The translations under genes and the position numbers were made by a program. Source: Silurus meridionalis (Eukaryota; Chordata; Actinopteri; Siluriformes; Siluridae). Taken from it: DNA of 64,000 nt. The stretch lies in the NCBI RefSeq assembly GCF_014805685.1, contig NC_060906.1, positions 5,013,653 through 5,077,652 on the forward strand. The letters are read 5' to 3'. Below are positions 1 through 10,096 of this stretch, in pieces. Positions within the stretch are counted from its first letter, which is position 1. The number at the start of each line of letters is the position of its first letter. The notes under the pieces are model-generated. The model was not told the DNA's origin and ran no database searches. It saw only the letters and a program-made list of their open reading frames with translations.

Positions 1-1365
1 TCACACTCACCACTGACCATCACACTGACCATCACACTCACAACACTGACCATCACACTGACATCACTAATCATCACACTCACATCACTGACCATCACAC
101 TCACATCACTGACCATCACACTCATCACTGACCATCACACTCATCACTGACCATCACACTCACCACTGACCATCACATCACTGACCATCACTCATCACTG
201 ATCATCACTCATCACTGATCATCACTCATCACTGATCATCACTCATCACTGACATCACTAATCACTGACCATCACACATCACTGACCATCACACTCACAT
301 CACTGACCATCACACTCATCACTGACCATCACACTCACACTGACCATCACTCATCACTGATCATCACACTCATCACTGACCATCACTCATCACTGACCAT
401 CATCACTGACCATCACATCATCACTGACCATCACACTCATCACTGACCATCACATGACCATCACACTCACATCACTGACCATTACACTCATCACTGACCA
501 TCACTCATCACTGACCATCACTCACATCACTGATCATCACACTCACATCACTGATCATTACACACATCACTGACCATCACATTCATCACTGACCATCACA
601 TCACTGATCATCACATCACTGATCATCACACTCACATCACTGACCATCACACTCATCACTGACCATCACACTCACAACACTGACCATCACACTCATCACT
701 GACCATCACACTCACTGACCATCACACTCATCACTGACCATCACATCATCACTGACCATCACAATCATCACTGACCATCACATCACTGACCATTACACTC
801 ATCACTGACCATCACTCATCACTGACATCACACTCATCACTGACCATCACTCATCACTGACATCACACTCATCACTGACATCACACTCATCACTGACCAT
901 CACACTCATCACTGACATCACTAATCAACACACTCACATCACTGACCATCACATCATCACTGATCATCACATCACTGACCATCACTCATCACTGACATCA
1001 CACTCATCACTGACCATCACACTCACATCACTGACCATCACACTCACTGACCATCACACCATCACTGACCATCACATTCACACCACTGACCATCACATTC
1101 ATCACTGACCATCACACTCATCACTGATCATCACACTAATCACTGATTATCACACTAATCACTGATCATCACACTCATCACTGACATCACTAATCATCAC
1201 ACTCATCACTGACCATCACACTCATCACTGACCATCACAATCACATCACTGACCATCACGCTCACATCACTGAACATTACACTTACAACACTGACCATCA
1301 CACTAATCACTGATCATCACACTCATATCACTGACCATTACACACTCATTCCCACCCACACTCAT
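1..1365. repeat. Satellite, ~20-bp unit (catcactgaccatcacact)
   Basis: The stretch is built from imperfect copies of a roughly 20-bp unit containing catcactgaccatcacact, with units of about 16 to 23 bp caused by loss or gain of cac/cat triplets. It runs off the left edge of the window. The same satellite returns at 41526-41805. Its right end breaks directly into the middle of a protein-coding exon (cggatccttggcag at about 1366). No open frame in it is credible. Confidence 0.95.
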
Positions 1366-1700
1366 CGGATCCTTGGCAGAAACATCATACAGAAATGAAG
1401 ATATTGAGATATTAGAGGAGATCACATGATCACATGTACGTGTAGGTGATTGGTGTTTTTAAGGAGTTCTCCTGTGACTCCCTCGATGATGAACTGGTGC
1501 TGATGGTGTGTGAGGATGGAAAAGTGTTTGCTAATGAAGGTAACAGGCTCCATCTCACCAATAACAACCTCAAGGAACTGTTTGAACATGGCCTCCAGTT
1601 TCCAGGAACCAAAGAGTACTATCGAGGTCAAAGCTTTGAGGACATGATGAGATGGACTTCAGTGTTTCTAAGTTTAATTCCAGCTTCAAGAGCTTCCTGA
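1366..1700 (+). pseudogene. Broken exon, copy 1 of a duplicated unrecognised gene
   Basis: The frame from 1446 reads VIGVFKEFSCDSLDDELVL and continues to GTKEYYRGQSFEDM. It is about 95% the same as the frame at 42814-43130, so this is one member of a local pair. I do not recognise the family; the protein is acidic, without signal peptide or membrane segment. The copy is disabled. Its 5' part is replaced by satellite, about 25 bp present in copy 2 (around the WQKFYLP codons) are missing with loss of frame, and the splice donor seen in copy 2 (atg/gtgaga) reads atg/atgaga here. In contrast this copy keeps the Tyr codon where copy 2 has a stop. Non-coding homology with copy 2 continues to about 1872. 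Confidence 0.7.
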
Positions 1701-2010
1701 TTTTCAATCTCTCATATAAAACCTTTACATGATCGAAGATCATCGATCTTCACAAACCTTTTACACAATATCATCTACTGATACAGAACAGCATTTAGCA
1801 TAATATAAGGAACAATAAGAATAATTATGCATTATTCAGTTATAAATAACACTTATTTATAATTAATATTATCTTTTTATTTTCTTGATATTTTGAGTCA
1901 GGGAGATCCCTTAATGTCTAAAATCAAACACTAAATACTTATGATAAATCACACAGAAATATTATAACTTTAGTATTTAAATACATTGTAGACTTAACAG
2001 AGTGGAAGTG

Positions 2011-2012
<2 letters not shown>

Positions 2013-2073
<61 letters not shown>
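2013..2073. repeat. (GT)n microsatellite
   Basis: An uninterrupted GT run of about 61 bp. The stretch 1873-2012 before it is AT-rich and shows nothing else. Confidence 0.95.
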
Positions 2074-2076
<3 letters not shown>

Positions 2077-2129
2077 TTACAGTGTTTAATGAAGAACACA
2101 GTTATTAGTGTTGCACAAGTCAGCTCACT

Positions 2130-3055
2130 CTTAGTGTCGGTCTCAAGTCCGGATAAATGTGGAGGATTGTGTTATGAAGGACATCCAGCGTAAAACATGG
2201 CTTTAAGGAGAGGAATGTGGAAGGGCAAATTGTGGTGGATTTTGCTAAAAGGATGGATTTTGCTAAATGGCAGTGGTGAACACGTATTTAAAGAAGAATG
2301 AGGATCATAGAGTGATGTATAAGAGTGGAGGAAGGTGCACACAGGTGGACGATGTTCTATGGAGGAGATGCACCCTGAAGGAGATTGAAGACAGGAAGGT
2401 GATGGCAGGGGACAGTGTAGCTAGACAGCATCGGATGGTGGTCTGTAGGATGGTTTTGGAGGTGAAGAAGAAGAGGAGGAGGGTGAAGACTGAAAGAAGT
2501 ATAAGATGGTGAAAACTGAAAGAGGAAGAGTGTAGTGTGAGGTTCAGGGAGGAGGTCAGACAGGGGCTCGGTGGTGGTGAAGAGGTGATGGATGATTGGG
2601 GAACTACTGCAGGAGTGATAAGGGAGAGTATGTATGGTTTAGAGACAGTGGCATTGAGTAAAAGACAGTAGGTGAAGCTGGAGGTAGCAGAGCTGAAGAT
2701 GTTGAGATGTTCGTTGGGAGTGATGACGATGGACAGGATTACAAACGAGTTTATTAGAGGGACAGCGCATGTAGGACATTTTGAAGACAAGGTGAGGGAA
2801 GTGAGATTGAGATGGTTTGGACATGTGCAGAGGAGGGACATGGGGAATATCAGTAGGAGAATTCTGAGGATGGAAACACCAGGAAGGAGGAAAAGAGGAA
2901 GACCAAGGAGGAGGTTTATGGATGTGGTGAGGGAAGACATGCAGGTAGTTGGTATGAAAGAGGCAGATTGGACAGTGGGGTATGGAGACGGATGATTCGC
3001 TGTGGAGACCCCTAATGGGAGCAGCCGAAGGAAAAAGAAGAAGAAATAAATAACA
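2130..3055 (+). mobile_element. RTE-like LINE, internally deleted
   Basis: The translated plus strand gives the end of an endonuclease domain and linker (GGRCTQVDDVLWRRCTLKEI, ARQHRMVVCRMV, then REEVRQGLGGGEEVMDDW). It then jumps at about 2615-2630 to the reverse-transcriptase C-terminus (KLEVAELKMLR, RLRWFGHVQRR, GRRKRGRPRRRFMDVVRED). The whole catalytic part of the RT is absent. A stop codon follows SKRQ at 2669. The 3' end is an A/G-rich gaagaagaa tail, as expected for RTE-type elements. The clade call (RTE rather than L2 or I) is from the remembered appearance of the C-terminus and is less certain than the LINE call. Confidence 0.8.
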
Positions 3056-3303
3056 AATATCAATACCAAACAAATAAGTACAAAACTAGAACACTGTGAT
3101 CAAATGTTTATTTCATGTTGTGCATGTCTTGTTGAGCACAAAGTCCTCGTTATCCACATTGAAATACACTATATAAACAAACGAAAAAAAGTATAGAGAA
3201 AGCGAAGAGATAGAAGTATTTACAAATAACCAAATAAATAACAAATAAATAACAAACAACTAACAATAAACAAATAACCAAAAAACTAGAACACTGATCA
3301 CTG
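3056..3303. other. AT-rich spacer
   Basis: Loose repeats of aaataaataac. Nothing coding is seen; the following gene on the minus strand ends at 3304. Confidence 0.6.
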
Positions 3304-3952
3304 TTAATTTACACTGAATGCTTTTATAGTATCATCATCATAAACTTGTTTGATGCTGTAGCGACTTCTGTTTTCCTCAGATCTTTTTTCCATACATCCT
3401 GTCATTAATCCATCAAAGTAATCTGTCATTGTTTGTACTAAATGTTGTAACTGGTGGCTGTTGGAAATTGTGGCCATATTATTTCTAACAATGAAGTATT
3501 TACTTATGGCTTCAGTCTCAGCACAGTTACCAGGAGTATTTTTATTTTTTTGTGTGTTCAGGTAAAGAAAACAGCTGATTGCAGGTGAAACATGGTGGTG
3601 GTTTCACCTTGCTCAGGTTCTTCAATTTGTACCCTCTACAGCTAACACCACTCAGAAGTTGTAAACGTTCTGCATCTCTACAGTCATCTGGAAACACTGA
3701 CATCACAACAGAGGCCACTTTGGGATGGCAGACATAAAGACAGGAAACAGCAGTCATGATCTTGTTGGCAATGTGACTTCCACAGGACAGAGGCACTCCA
3801 TAGTATCCACACCTGCCACTCTCACAGATGCACATGACGGTGGGAATCAGAGGATATTGACCACCTGATTTGTGACAATTATCCAATAAATCAGGAAAAA
3901 TCTGCTTATGCACCACTGCAGCTGCATCGGTTGAGCCGTACAATGTTGTGGT
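3304..3952 (-). CDS. Cysteine-rich protein, last exon with one frameshift; function unknown
   Basis: On the minus strand a polypyrimidine tract and AG (3953-3954) precede an exon that opens TTLYGSTDAAAVVHK and runs about 136 codons to a TAA at 3542. Just past that stop, a frame shifted by one base stays open for 77 codons (NTPGNCAETEAISKYF onwards) to a TAA at 3304. The shift lies in an A-rich homopolymer (7 A, T, 5 A), so it is either a decay mutation or a base-calling error. The joined reading has many cysteines, a PPCFTC motif and, after it, GNCAE. These resemble the two zinc-ligand motifs of deaminase folds (PCxxC and C/H-A-E), but in reverse order, so I do not assign a deaminase activity. 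I recall similar C-termini in unnamed fish proteins. The upstream exon was not found. Confidence 0.6.
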
Positions 3953-4469
3953 CTGAGAGAAAAGACATCAGTGAAATTTGGAGGGAAATAAAAGTCATTA
4001 TATTATTCTAACTGATTCTGTTTCAGGCCAGTTCCAGGAAGTAGGAGAAAGGTGTTTTAAGAGGAACATTTGAATGGCCCTGTGAAAGCTTCCATAGTAC
4101 TCCTTAATATCTCACTATCTTCAAAGATCTTCTCTGGTTCGTACAATTCTGAATGGATGTGACCTAAGAACAGGATGCTGTGGAGTATCTTGAGGAGAAA
4201 TGAAAGAATATTATAAGAGCAGTGTGGGTGGGAGTTTGGGGGTCTCTGTTGTGTAAGTGTGAGCTGATAGACACAGTTCTGTGTGATGGAGAATGAATGA
4301 AACCCAGTCAAAGATTCAGCACAATAAATAAGATAAATCTGGTACTGAATGATTTCTGGATGGTTTATTTTAACCCTCTCCTGCACAGCGTTGCCCTCAG
4401 GCAACAAAAACAAATTCTTAAGCCCCAAATCTAGTGGATGTCTCTTTAAATTTTTTCAATCAACTAGAA
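3953..4469. other. Intron or intergenic, no supported feature
   Basis: A minus-strand frame of 123 codons (4057-4428) is open, but it has no recognisable motif and no clear splice sites in register with the exon at 3952. It may hold an upstream exon of that gene; I cannot support one. Confidence 0.4.
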
Positions 4470-4947
4470 CAGGGGTCACCAACCTTTTTGACACTGAGAG
4501 CTACTTCTTGGGTACCGACTAATGTGAAGGGCTACCAGTTTGATACACACTTCTGAAAAACCAAGTTTGCTCAATTTACCTTTAATTATATGTTATTATT
4601 AATAATGAATGATATTTATCTATGTCAGGGTCAAACTCAATTGCACATGGGGCCAAAACTCAAAGCACACTTTAGGTGGCGGGCCAAACAGGAGAAACAT
4701 TTATTGAACACACTAAAACAATGTTTTTTTTTTTAACATAAATATGAATAAATACAGACAGGAATATTATTCCAGAATAAATAAACTTAAATGTTAAATA
4801 AATAGCTCTCCATAAAAATCTCCTGTCCAAATTATACAAGTTAGAAATATGAACATGCTGCAAAAAACCCTGAACAAATCAATAAAATTGTGCTTCTAAG
4901 CAAATGTTAAAATCACAACAAATCAAAACAATCAGATTTCTTTGCTC

Positions 4948-5399
4948 TTATGCCATTTTATAAAAAATTATCTTAAACTTTAAATAACTTAAACAGTCAA
5001 ACACCAGACGTCTCACAGCTTCATCATGCAGCTCTTCAGAAACTCTCCCTCAGTAAATAACCAGCTGGTGTGAGTCTGATTTCTCCTCTGTTTTCACACC
5101 AGCTTCACTTTGTGATTTTGCTCTGGTGAAAAACGTCTGCTGAAATGTCAGATTCTTCTTTAACTCTTCTACTTTCTGTATCTTCTGCTCTGCATTCAGG
5201 TTTTTCAGCTTCTCCTGATGTTTTGTCTCGTAATGCGTCTTAGATTCAATTCTTCAATTACAGCCACATTCTCTCCACTAATAAGACACACGTGTTTATG
5301 GGCAGTGTCAGTAAACATCTACTCAGAATCCCATCGGTTTTAAAAGGCTCTGTTTTCAGAATCCACTTTTTTCTTTACCACTGTGAGGCGCTGTTTCAT
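4948..5399 (-). pseudogene. BED-finger/hAT transposase N-terminus, decayed
   Basis: From a Met at 5397-5399 the minus strand reads MKQRLTVVKKKVDSENRAF, stop, NRWDSE, stop, then MFTDTAHKHVCLISGENV and NLRRITRQNI. After a frameshift it gives QKIQKVEELKKNL, QQTFFTRAKSQSEAG and VSEELHDEAV. This order (a degenerate BED-like cysteine finger, then the QQ-F-RAKSQSEA segment) is that of hAT transposases of the GTF2IRD2/ZBED-related type. At least two stops and one frameshift disable it, and the catalytic RNase H-like core is absent. Confidence 0.75.
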
Positions 5400-5554
5400 A
5401 ATAACTTTACAATAGAGTTAAATACATCAACAGAAGCTCCACTTGATTGACACTGGAATGTTCCCAGGTGATCTAGCGTTCTGTTAGGGAGCTGAAGCGC
5501 TGCATTATGGGATCTGTAGTTTGTGTTATCAGAGCTACATATCACACACAAACA

Positions 5555-5605
5555 AAAAATATGGTAACGCTTCACGATTTTGCGTGTCATCCTTGCGCAG
5601 GGGCC

Positions 5606-5642
<37 letters not shown>

Positions 5643-5643
5643 C
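5555..5643 (-). pseudogene. U6 snRNA pseudogene, 5'-truncated
   Basis: The minus strand matches vertebrate U6 snRNA from about nucleotide 22 to its 3' end, including actaaaattggaacgataca, agaagattagcatggcccct and the gcgcaaggatgacacgcaaa region. The 3' tail ends in a T-rich stretch. The first ~20 nt, including the capped 5' stem, are missing, and one or two differences are present near the 3' end (gaagcgttaccat). Loss of the 5' end and location inside a transposon indicate a retro-inserted copy rather than a working gene. Confidence 0.85.
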
Positions 5644-5900
5644 ATTAATAACAATAATAATGGATCTTTATAAAATCATCTCGTGGGCTGGATATAATTG
5701 TACGTCGGGCCTGATGTGACACTGAGTTTAACACCCCTGATCTATGTGAAGACACTGATCATCTTAATGATTTCTCACAATAATTATCAACAATGATTTA
5801 ACAAAGTAGGAAACAGCTATTTTTAAAAAAGGCCCACAGGTGACTCATGTGGTCCTTGCATCCGACCTGGTGCCCGCGGGCACCATGTTGGTGACCCCTG

Positions 5901-6374
5901 CTTCATGGTGTTAATTTTGACCAACCGATAGCTCTGACAATAGTCATCTTTGTTTTCAATAACCCTAAAGATATTCCCATGATCCTCCCATGCAAATATC
6001 ATTGGTTTAAACATACTTTAACTGAGACGTGATTTGACGTGTCACTGAAACTTGAATTGTGAATACATAGGATTGTTTTTACTCTGGACAGGCAACACAG
6101 AAGATGATGCGGGTTAACAGAATAATTCACAAGTCACTGTTATATGAACAATAAAACATTTAATTTAAATTACCGGAAAATCTACAAAAATGTCAAATAA
6201 TAAAATATAATAGATGCAAACACACAAAAGGTACAAATAATATTTCAAAATGATGTATATATTAGTGAAAGAGGCACAGGGTTTATTTGTATTTTTGTTA
6301 TTAATTTTAAATCTGATTAAACATTTAAGGAGATTATTTTCTTTATGTGGTTTGATCTATAGGTGGTGGTGAGG

Positions 6375-6377
<3 letters not shown>
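5901..6377. other. AT-rich, nothing identified
   Basis: No open frame, repeat unit or transposon end could be supported. Confidence 0.5.
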
Positions 6378-6446
<69 letters not shown>

Positions 6447-6448
6447 GT
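6378..6448. repeat. (GT)n microsatellite
   Basis: GT run of about 70 bp with a single gc interruption near 6441. Confidence 0.95.
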
Positions 6449-6984
6449 TTCTGTCTGAGTTTTAGCCTGTGCATCTTCCGGGATCTGAAGTTCCAGGTGC
6501 CACCCAGTAAACTCCATGCAGTGGGTCCAGTAGAATGGGGAGTAATACAAACAGAGACACAGGGTTTTTATGTTTGTTGTTGTTATTGTTTTAAAATCTG
6601 ATTAAAAAATGTGAGAAATTATTTTGTGTTATTTCATCTTTAGGCGATGGTGAAGGTTTGGAGGTGGTTGAAACATACACCTCATATAAAGAATCTAAAA
6701 AACAACAAGAAATATGTCACACATTTTAACAGCAGGAACAAGAAGCACCAAGTCTTCAGAATGCAGCCACATCATTATTCACATATCAGCTCACTGTATT
6801 TTCATGTGAAACAAACATGTAACATCTGTAACTTCACAGTGAGGTTCTGTAACAGCATGTGCTATTGAGGAGATACTTACAGCACATGTGTCTGGACTCT
6901 AAAGTCTGTTCCCAATGATCCTGACAGGAACAACAATAACTACAAAGGAAGATAAGGAACATACTGTGTGATCTCTAACACGTT
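6449..6984. other. Unassigned sequence
   Basis: Short open frames exist on the plus strand but show no domain, start context or splice logic. No transposon end recognised. Confidence 0.4.
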
Positions 6985-7125
6985 AATTCACACACTTGTT
7001 CACACACTCATTCACACACTCGCTCACACACTCATTCACAAACTCGCTCACACACTCGCTCACACACTCGCTCACACACTCATTCACAAACTCGCTCACA
7101 CACTCGCTCACACACTCGTTCACAG
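6985..7125. repeat. 12-bp tandem repeat (cacacactcgct)
   Basis: About eleven copies of cacacactcgct with variants cattcacaaact and gttcac. Confidence 0.85.
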
Positions 7126-7579
7126 TGGTTCTGTAACAGCATCCGCTTTAAAGAGAAACTTACTTCAGTTTGGATTCTGCGGAGGTCCAATAATATTATT
7201 GTGCCTGATGTCACCAACATCAATTCTGTTTATTCTGGGAGCATCTCCCATTTCATTTGTCCTTCTGGGTATCCTGAGAGAGAGAGAGATGGTAAGGAAC
7301 TTAGATTTGCTAGATAATACACATGTACTCAACACACACTTATAAAGCTTTCGCTCAGCAGCTCTCAGTGTCTCTCTGTTTTCAGTTTCATCAATATGTC
7401 TGGTAATTGTGTAATCTGAGAGGAACTTTAGCTATTTCTTTAACTGCGTCAGGGCCGAGCATCTTGTTGACAGCGGCTTTGCAGGCGGGGGGCATTAATG
7501 TCTCTGCCACAGTGTGGGGCTTTTTTTGATTAGGCTACGAGTTGTAGCCTAGGTTTCACCTTTGGGTTTTTGAGATATT

Positions 7580-7580
<1 letters not shown>
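7126..7580. other. Unassigned sequence
   Basis: Includes a GC-rich stretch at about 7440-7560 (ggcgggggg, gctacgagttgtagcc hairpin). No gene or known element recognised. Confidence 0.4.

Positions 7581-7644
<64 letters not shown>
7581..7644. repeat. (GT)n microsatellite
   Basis: Pure GT run of 64 bp. Confidence 0.95.
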
Positions 7645-7645
<1 letters not shown>

Positions 7646-7663
7646 ATGTATGTCGGTAGAAGC

Positions 7664-7825
7664 ATGGGGTATATTGGAGAAGGCTAAGGAGGAAAAAAGA
7701 AAGGCTAAGGAGAAAGTTTAGGGATGTGGTGAGAGAAGACATGCAGGTGGTTGGTTTGAAAGATGATACACTGTAGTGACCACTAATAGGAGCAGCTGAA
7801 AGAAGAAGAAGAAGAAGGAGACAGA
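7664..7825 (+). mobile_element. RTE-like LINE 3' end fragment
   Basis: The sequence repeats the last ~160 bp of the LINE at 2130-3055: the gggatgtggtgagagaagac and catgcaggtggttggt stretch, then the gggagcagc-like motif and a gaagaagaag tail. It is 5'-truncated, as usual for target-primed reverse transcription. Confidence 0.75.
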
Positions 7826-8005
7826 CAGGCTTGCATATTGTTCTTTGTAAAAAAAAAAAAAAAACGGCTTTCCTCTTGCCCCCTACCCCACAGCCCAGAC
7901 TTGTACAGAATACAGCTGTCAACACCCGCCAGAAATTCCTGTAGTTCCTCTAGTGTTGCTATTAGCCTGTTGGTAGCTCTATAATTAGTTTCTCCTCATC
8001 CTCTT

Positions 8006-8008
<3 letters not shown>

Positions 8009-8065
<57 letters not shown>
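8009..8065. repeat. (AT)n microsatellite
   Basis: AT run of 57 bp directly before a Tc1 element, whose TA target preference it suits. Confidence 0.95.
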
Positions 8066-8068
<3 letters not shown>

Positions 8069-8696
8069 GTGTGAAAAAGTGTTTGCCCCTTCATGATTTC
8101 TTATTTTTTTGCATGTTTGTCACTCTTTAATGTTTCAGATCATCAAACTAATTTAAATATTAGTAAACGATACACAAATTAACACGACATGCAGTTAAAA
8201 ATTTTTTTTTTACTTTTTTTTTATTATTATTTAGGGAAAACAAAACCCAAAACAACATGGCCCTGTGTGAAATACTTCAATTTCTCTCCCACACCCAGGC
8301 CTGATTACTGCTACACCTGTTAGCAATCAAGAAATCTCTTAAATAGGACCTGCCTGATAAAGTGAAGTCGACCAAAAGCTCCTCAAAAGCGAGACATCAA
8401 GCCAAGAGCCAAATAAATTCAGAAACAAATGAGAAAGTAATTGATATCTATCAGTCTGGAAAAGGTTAAAAAGCCACTTCTAAAGCTTTGGGACTCCAGC
8501 GAACCACAGTGAGAGAAATTATTCACAAATAGCAAAAACATGGAACATTGTAGACTCTTGGGGACTCTTGGGAACCTTCCCAAGAGTGGCCAGCTGACCA
8601 AAATTACCCCAAGAGCACAGCGACGACTCATCCAAGAGGTCACAAAAGACCCCACAACAGCATTCAAAGAACTGCAGGCCTTACATGCCTCAGTCA
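8066..8696 (+). mobile_element. Tc1/mariner fragment with transposase N-terminus
   Basis: The left end carries gtgaaaaagtgtttgcccc and gcatgtttgtcactctttaa, a common fish Tc1 terminus. From about 8400 the plus strand encodes the transposase helix-turn-helix region: EKVIDIYQSGKG, stop, KATSKALGLQRTTVREI, then after a frame change KITPRAQRRLIQEVTKDP. A small internal duplication of gactcttggg (8552-8575) adds a frame error. The element stops at about 8696, where the minisatellite begins; the DDE catalytic half is missing. Confidence 0.85.
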
Positions 8697-10096
8697 ATAA
8701 CAGTTATACCAGAGGTCAGAGTAAATTAATAACAGTTATACCAGAGGTCAGAGTAAATTAATAATAGCAGTTATACCAAAGGTCAGAGTAAATTATTAAT
8801 AGCAGTTATACCAGAGGTCAAAGTAAATTAATAGCAGTTATACCAGAGGTCAGAGTAAATTAATAGCAGTTATACCAGAGATCAGGGTTAATTAATAATA
8901 GCAGTTATACCAGGGATCAGATTAAATTAATAACTGTTATACAAGAGGTCAGAGTAAATTAATAACAGTTATACCAGAGTCCATTGTAAATTAATAGCAG
9001 TTATACCAGAGGTCAGAGTAAATTTATAATAATAGAAGTTATACCAGAGGTCAGTGTGAATTAATAGCAGTTATACCAGAGGTCAGAGTAAATTAATAAT
9101 AGCAGTTATACCAGAGATCAGAGTAAATTAATAACAGTTATACCAGAGGTCATAGTAAATTATTAATAGCAGTTATACCAGAGGTCAGAGTAAATTATTA
9201 ATAGCAATTATACCAGAGGTCAGAGTAAATTAATAACAGTTATACCAGAGATCAGAGAAAATTATTAATAGCAGTTAAACCAGAGGTCAGAGTAAATTAA
9301 TAACAGTTATACCAGAGATCATAGTAAATTATTAATATCAGTTATACCAGAGGTCAGAGTAAATTAATAATAGCAGTTATACCAGAGGTCAGAGTAAATT
9401 AATAACAGTTAAACCAGAGGTCAGAGTAAATTATAGCAGTTATACCAGAGGTCAGAGTAAATTAATAACAGTTATACAAGAAATCAGAGTAATTTTTAAT
9501 AGTAGTTATACCAGAGGTTAGAGTAAATTAATAACAGTTATACCAGAGGTCAGAGTAAATTAATAGCAGTTATACCAGAGGTCAGTGTAAATTAATAATA
9601 GCAGTTATACCAGAGGTCAGAGTAAATTAAAAATAGTTATACCAGAGGTCAGATTACATTATTAGCAGTTATACCAGAGAGTAAATTATTAATAGCAGTT
9701 ATACCAGAGATCAGAGTAAATTATTAATAGCAGTTATACCAGAGGTCAGAGTAAATTAATAGCAGTTATACCAGAGGTCAGAGTAAATTAATACCAGTTA
9801 TACCAGAGGTCAGAGTAAATTAATAACAGTTATACCAGAGGTCAGAGTAAATTAATAACAGTTATACCAGAGGTCAGAGTAAATTAATAGCAGTTATACC
9901 AGAGGTCAGAGTAAATTAATAGCAGTTATACCAGAGGTCAGAGTAAATTATTAATAGCAGTTATACCAGAGGTCAGAGTAAATTAATAGCAGTTATACCA
10001 GAGGTCAGAGTAAATTAATAACAGTTATACCAGAGGTCAGAGTAAATTATTAGCAGTTATAATAGAGATCAGAGAAAATAATAATAGCAGTTATAG
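8697..10096. repeat. Minisatellite array 1 (~32-bp unit)
   Basis: Tandem copies of a unit containing ttataccagaggtcagagta followed by aattaatagcag or aattaataacag, with length variants mostly between 29 and 38 bp, roughly 40 copies. Most copies keep the full ccagaggtcagag core. The array starts within the truncated Tc1 transposase and ends at the first 450-bp unit. Confidence 0.95.

Larger units (their letters stand above)
4626..5739 (-). mobile_element. Nested hAT element with 8-bp target duplication
   Basis: The element starts cagggtcaaactcaattg and ends tgagtttaacacccctg. It is flanked on both sides by atctatgt (4618-4625 and 5740-5747), an 8-bp target-site duplication diagnostic of hAT insertion. 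It carries a decayed transposase (4948-5399, minus) and, close to the transposase start, a U6 snRNA copy. It lies inside the outer hAT-like element, so it inserted later. Confidence 0.85.
4470..5900. mobile_element. hAT-like element ends (outer)
   Basis: The left end begins caggggtcaccaacctttt at 4470 and the right end finishes ttggtgacccctg at 5900, giving a 15-bp terminal inverted repeat of hAT style. No matching 8-bp target duplication is seen (aactagaa left, cttcatgg right). The two ends could therefore come from two related elements or the duplication has decayed. A second hAT element is nested inside. Confidence 0.6.

Noticed and set aside
2305..3073. Minus-strand frames of 254 and 144 codons
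   Set aside because: They are antisense to the LINE coding sequence.
6647..7345. Plus-strand frames of 73 and 125 codons
   Set aside because: One is unsupported AT-rich sequence, the other starts by translating the cacacactcgct repeat; neither has a domain.
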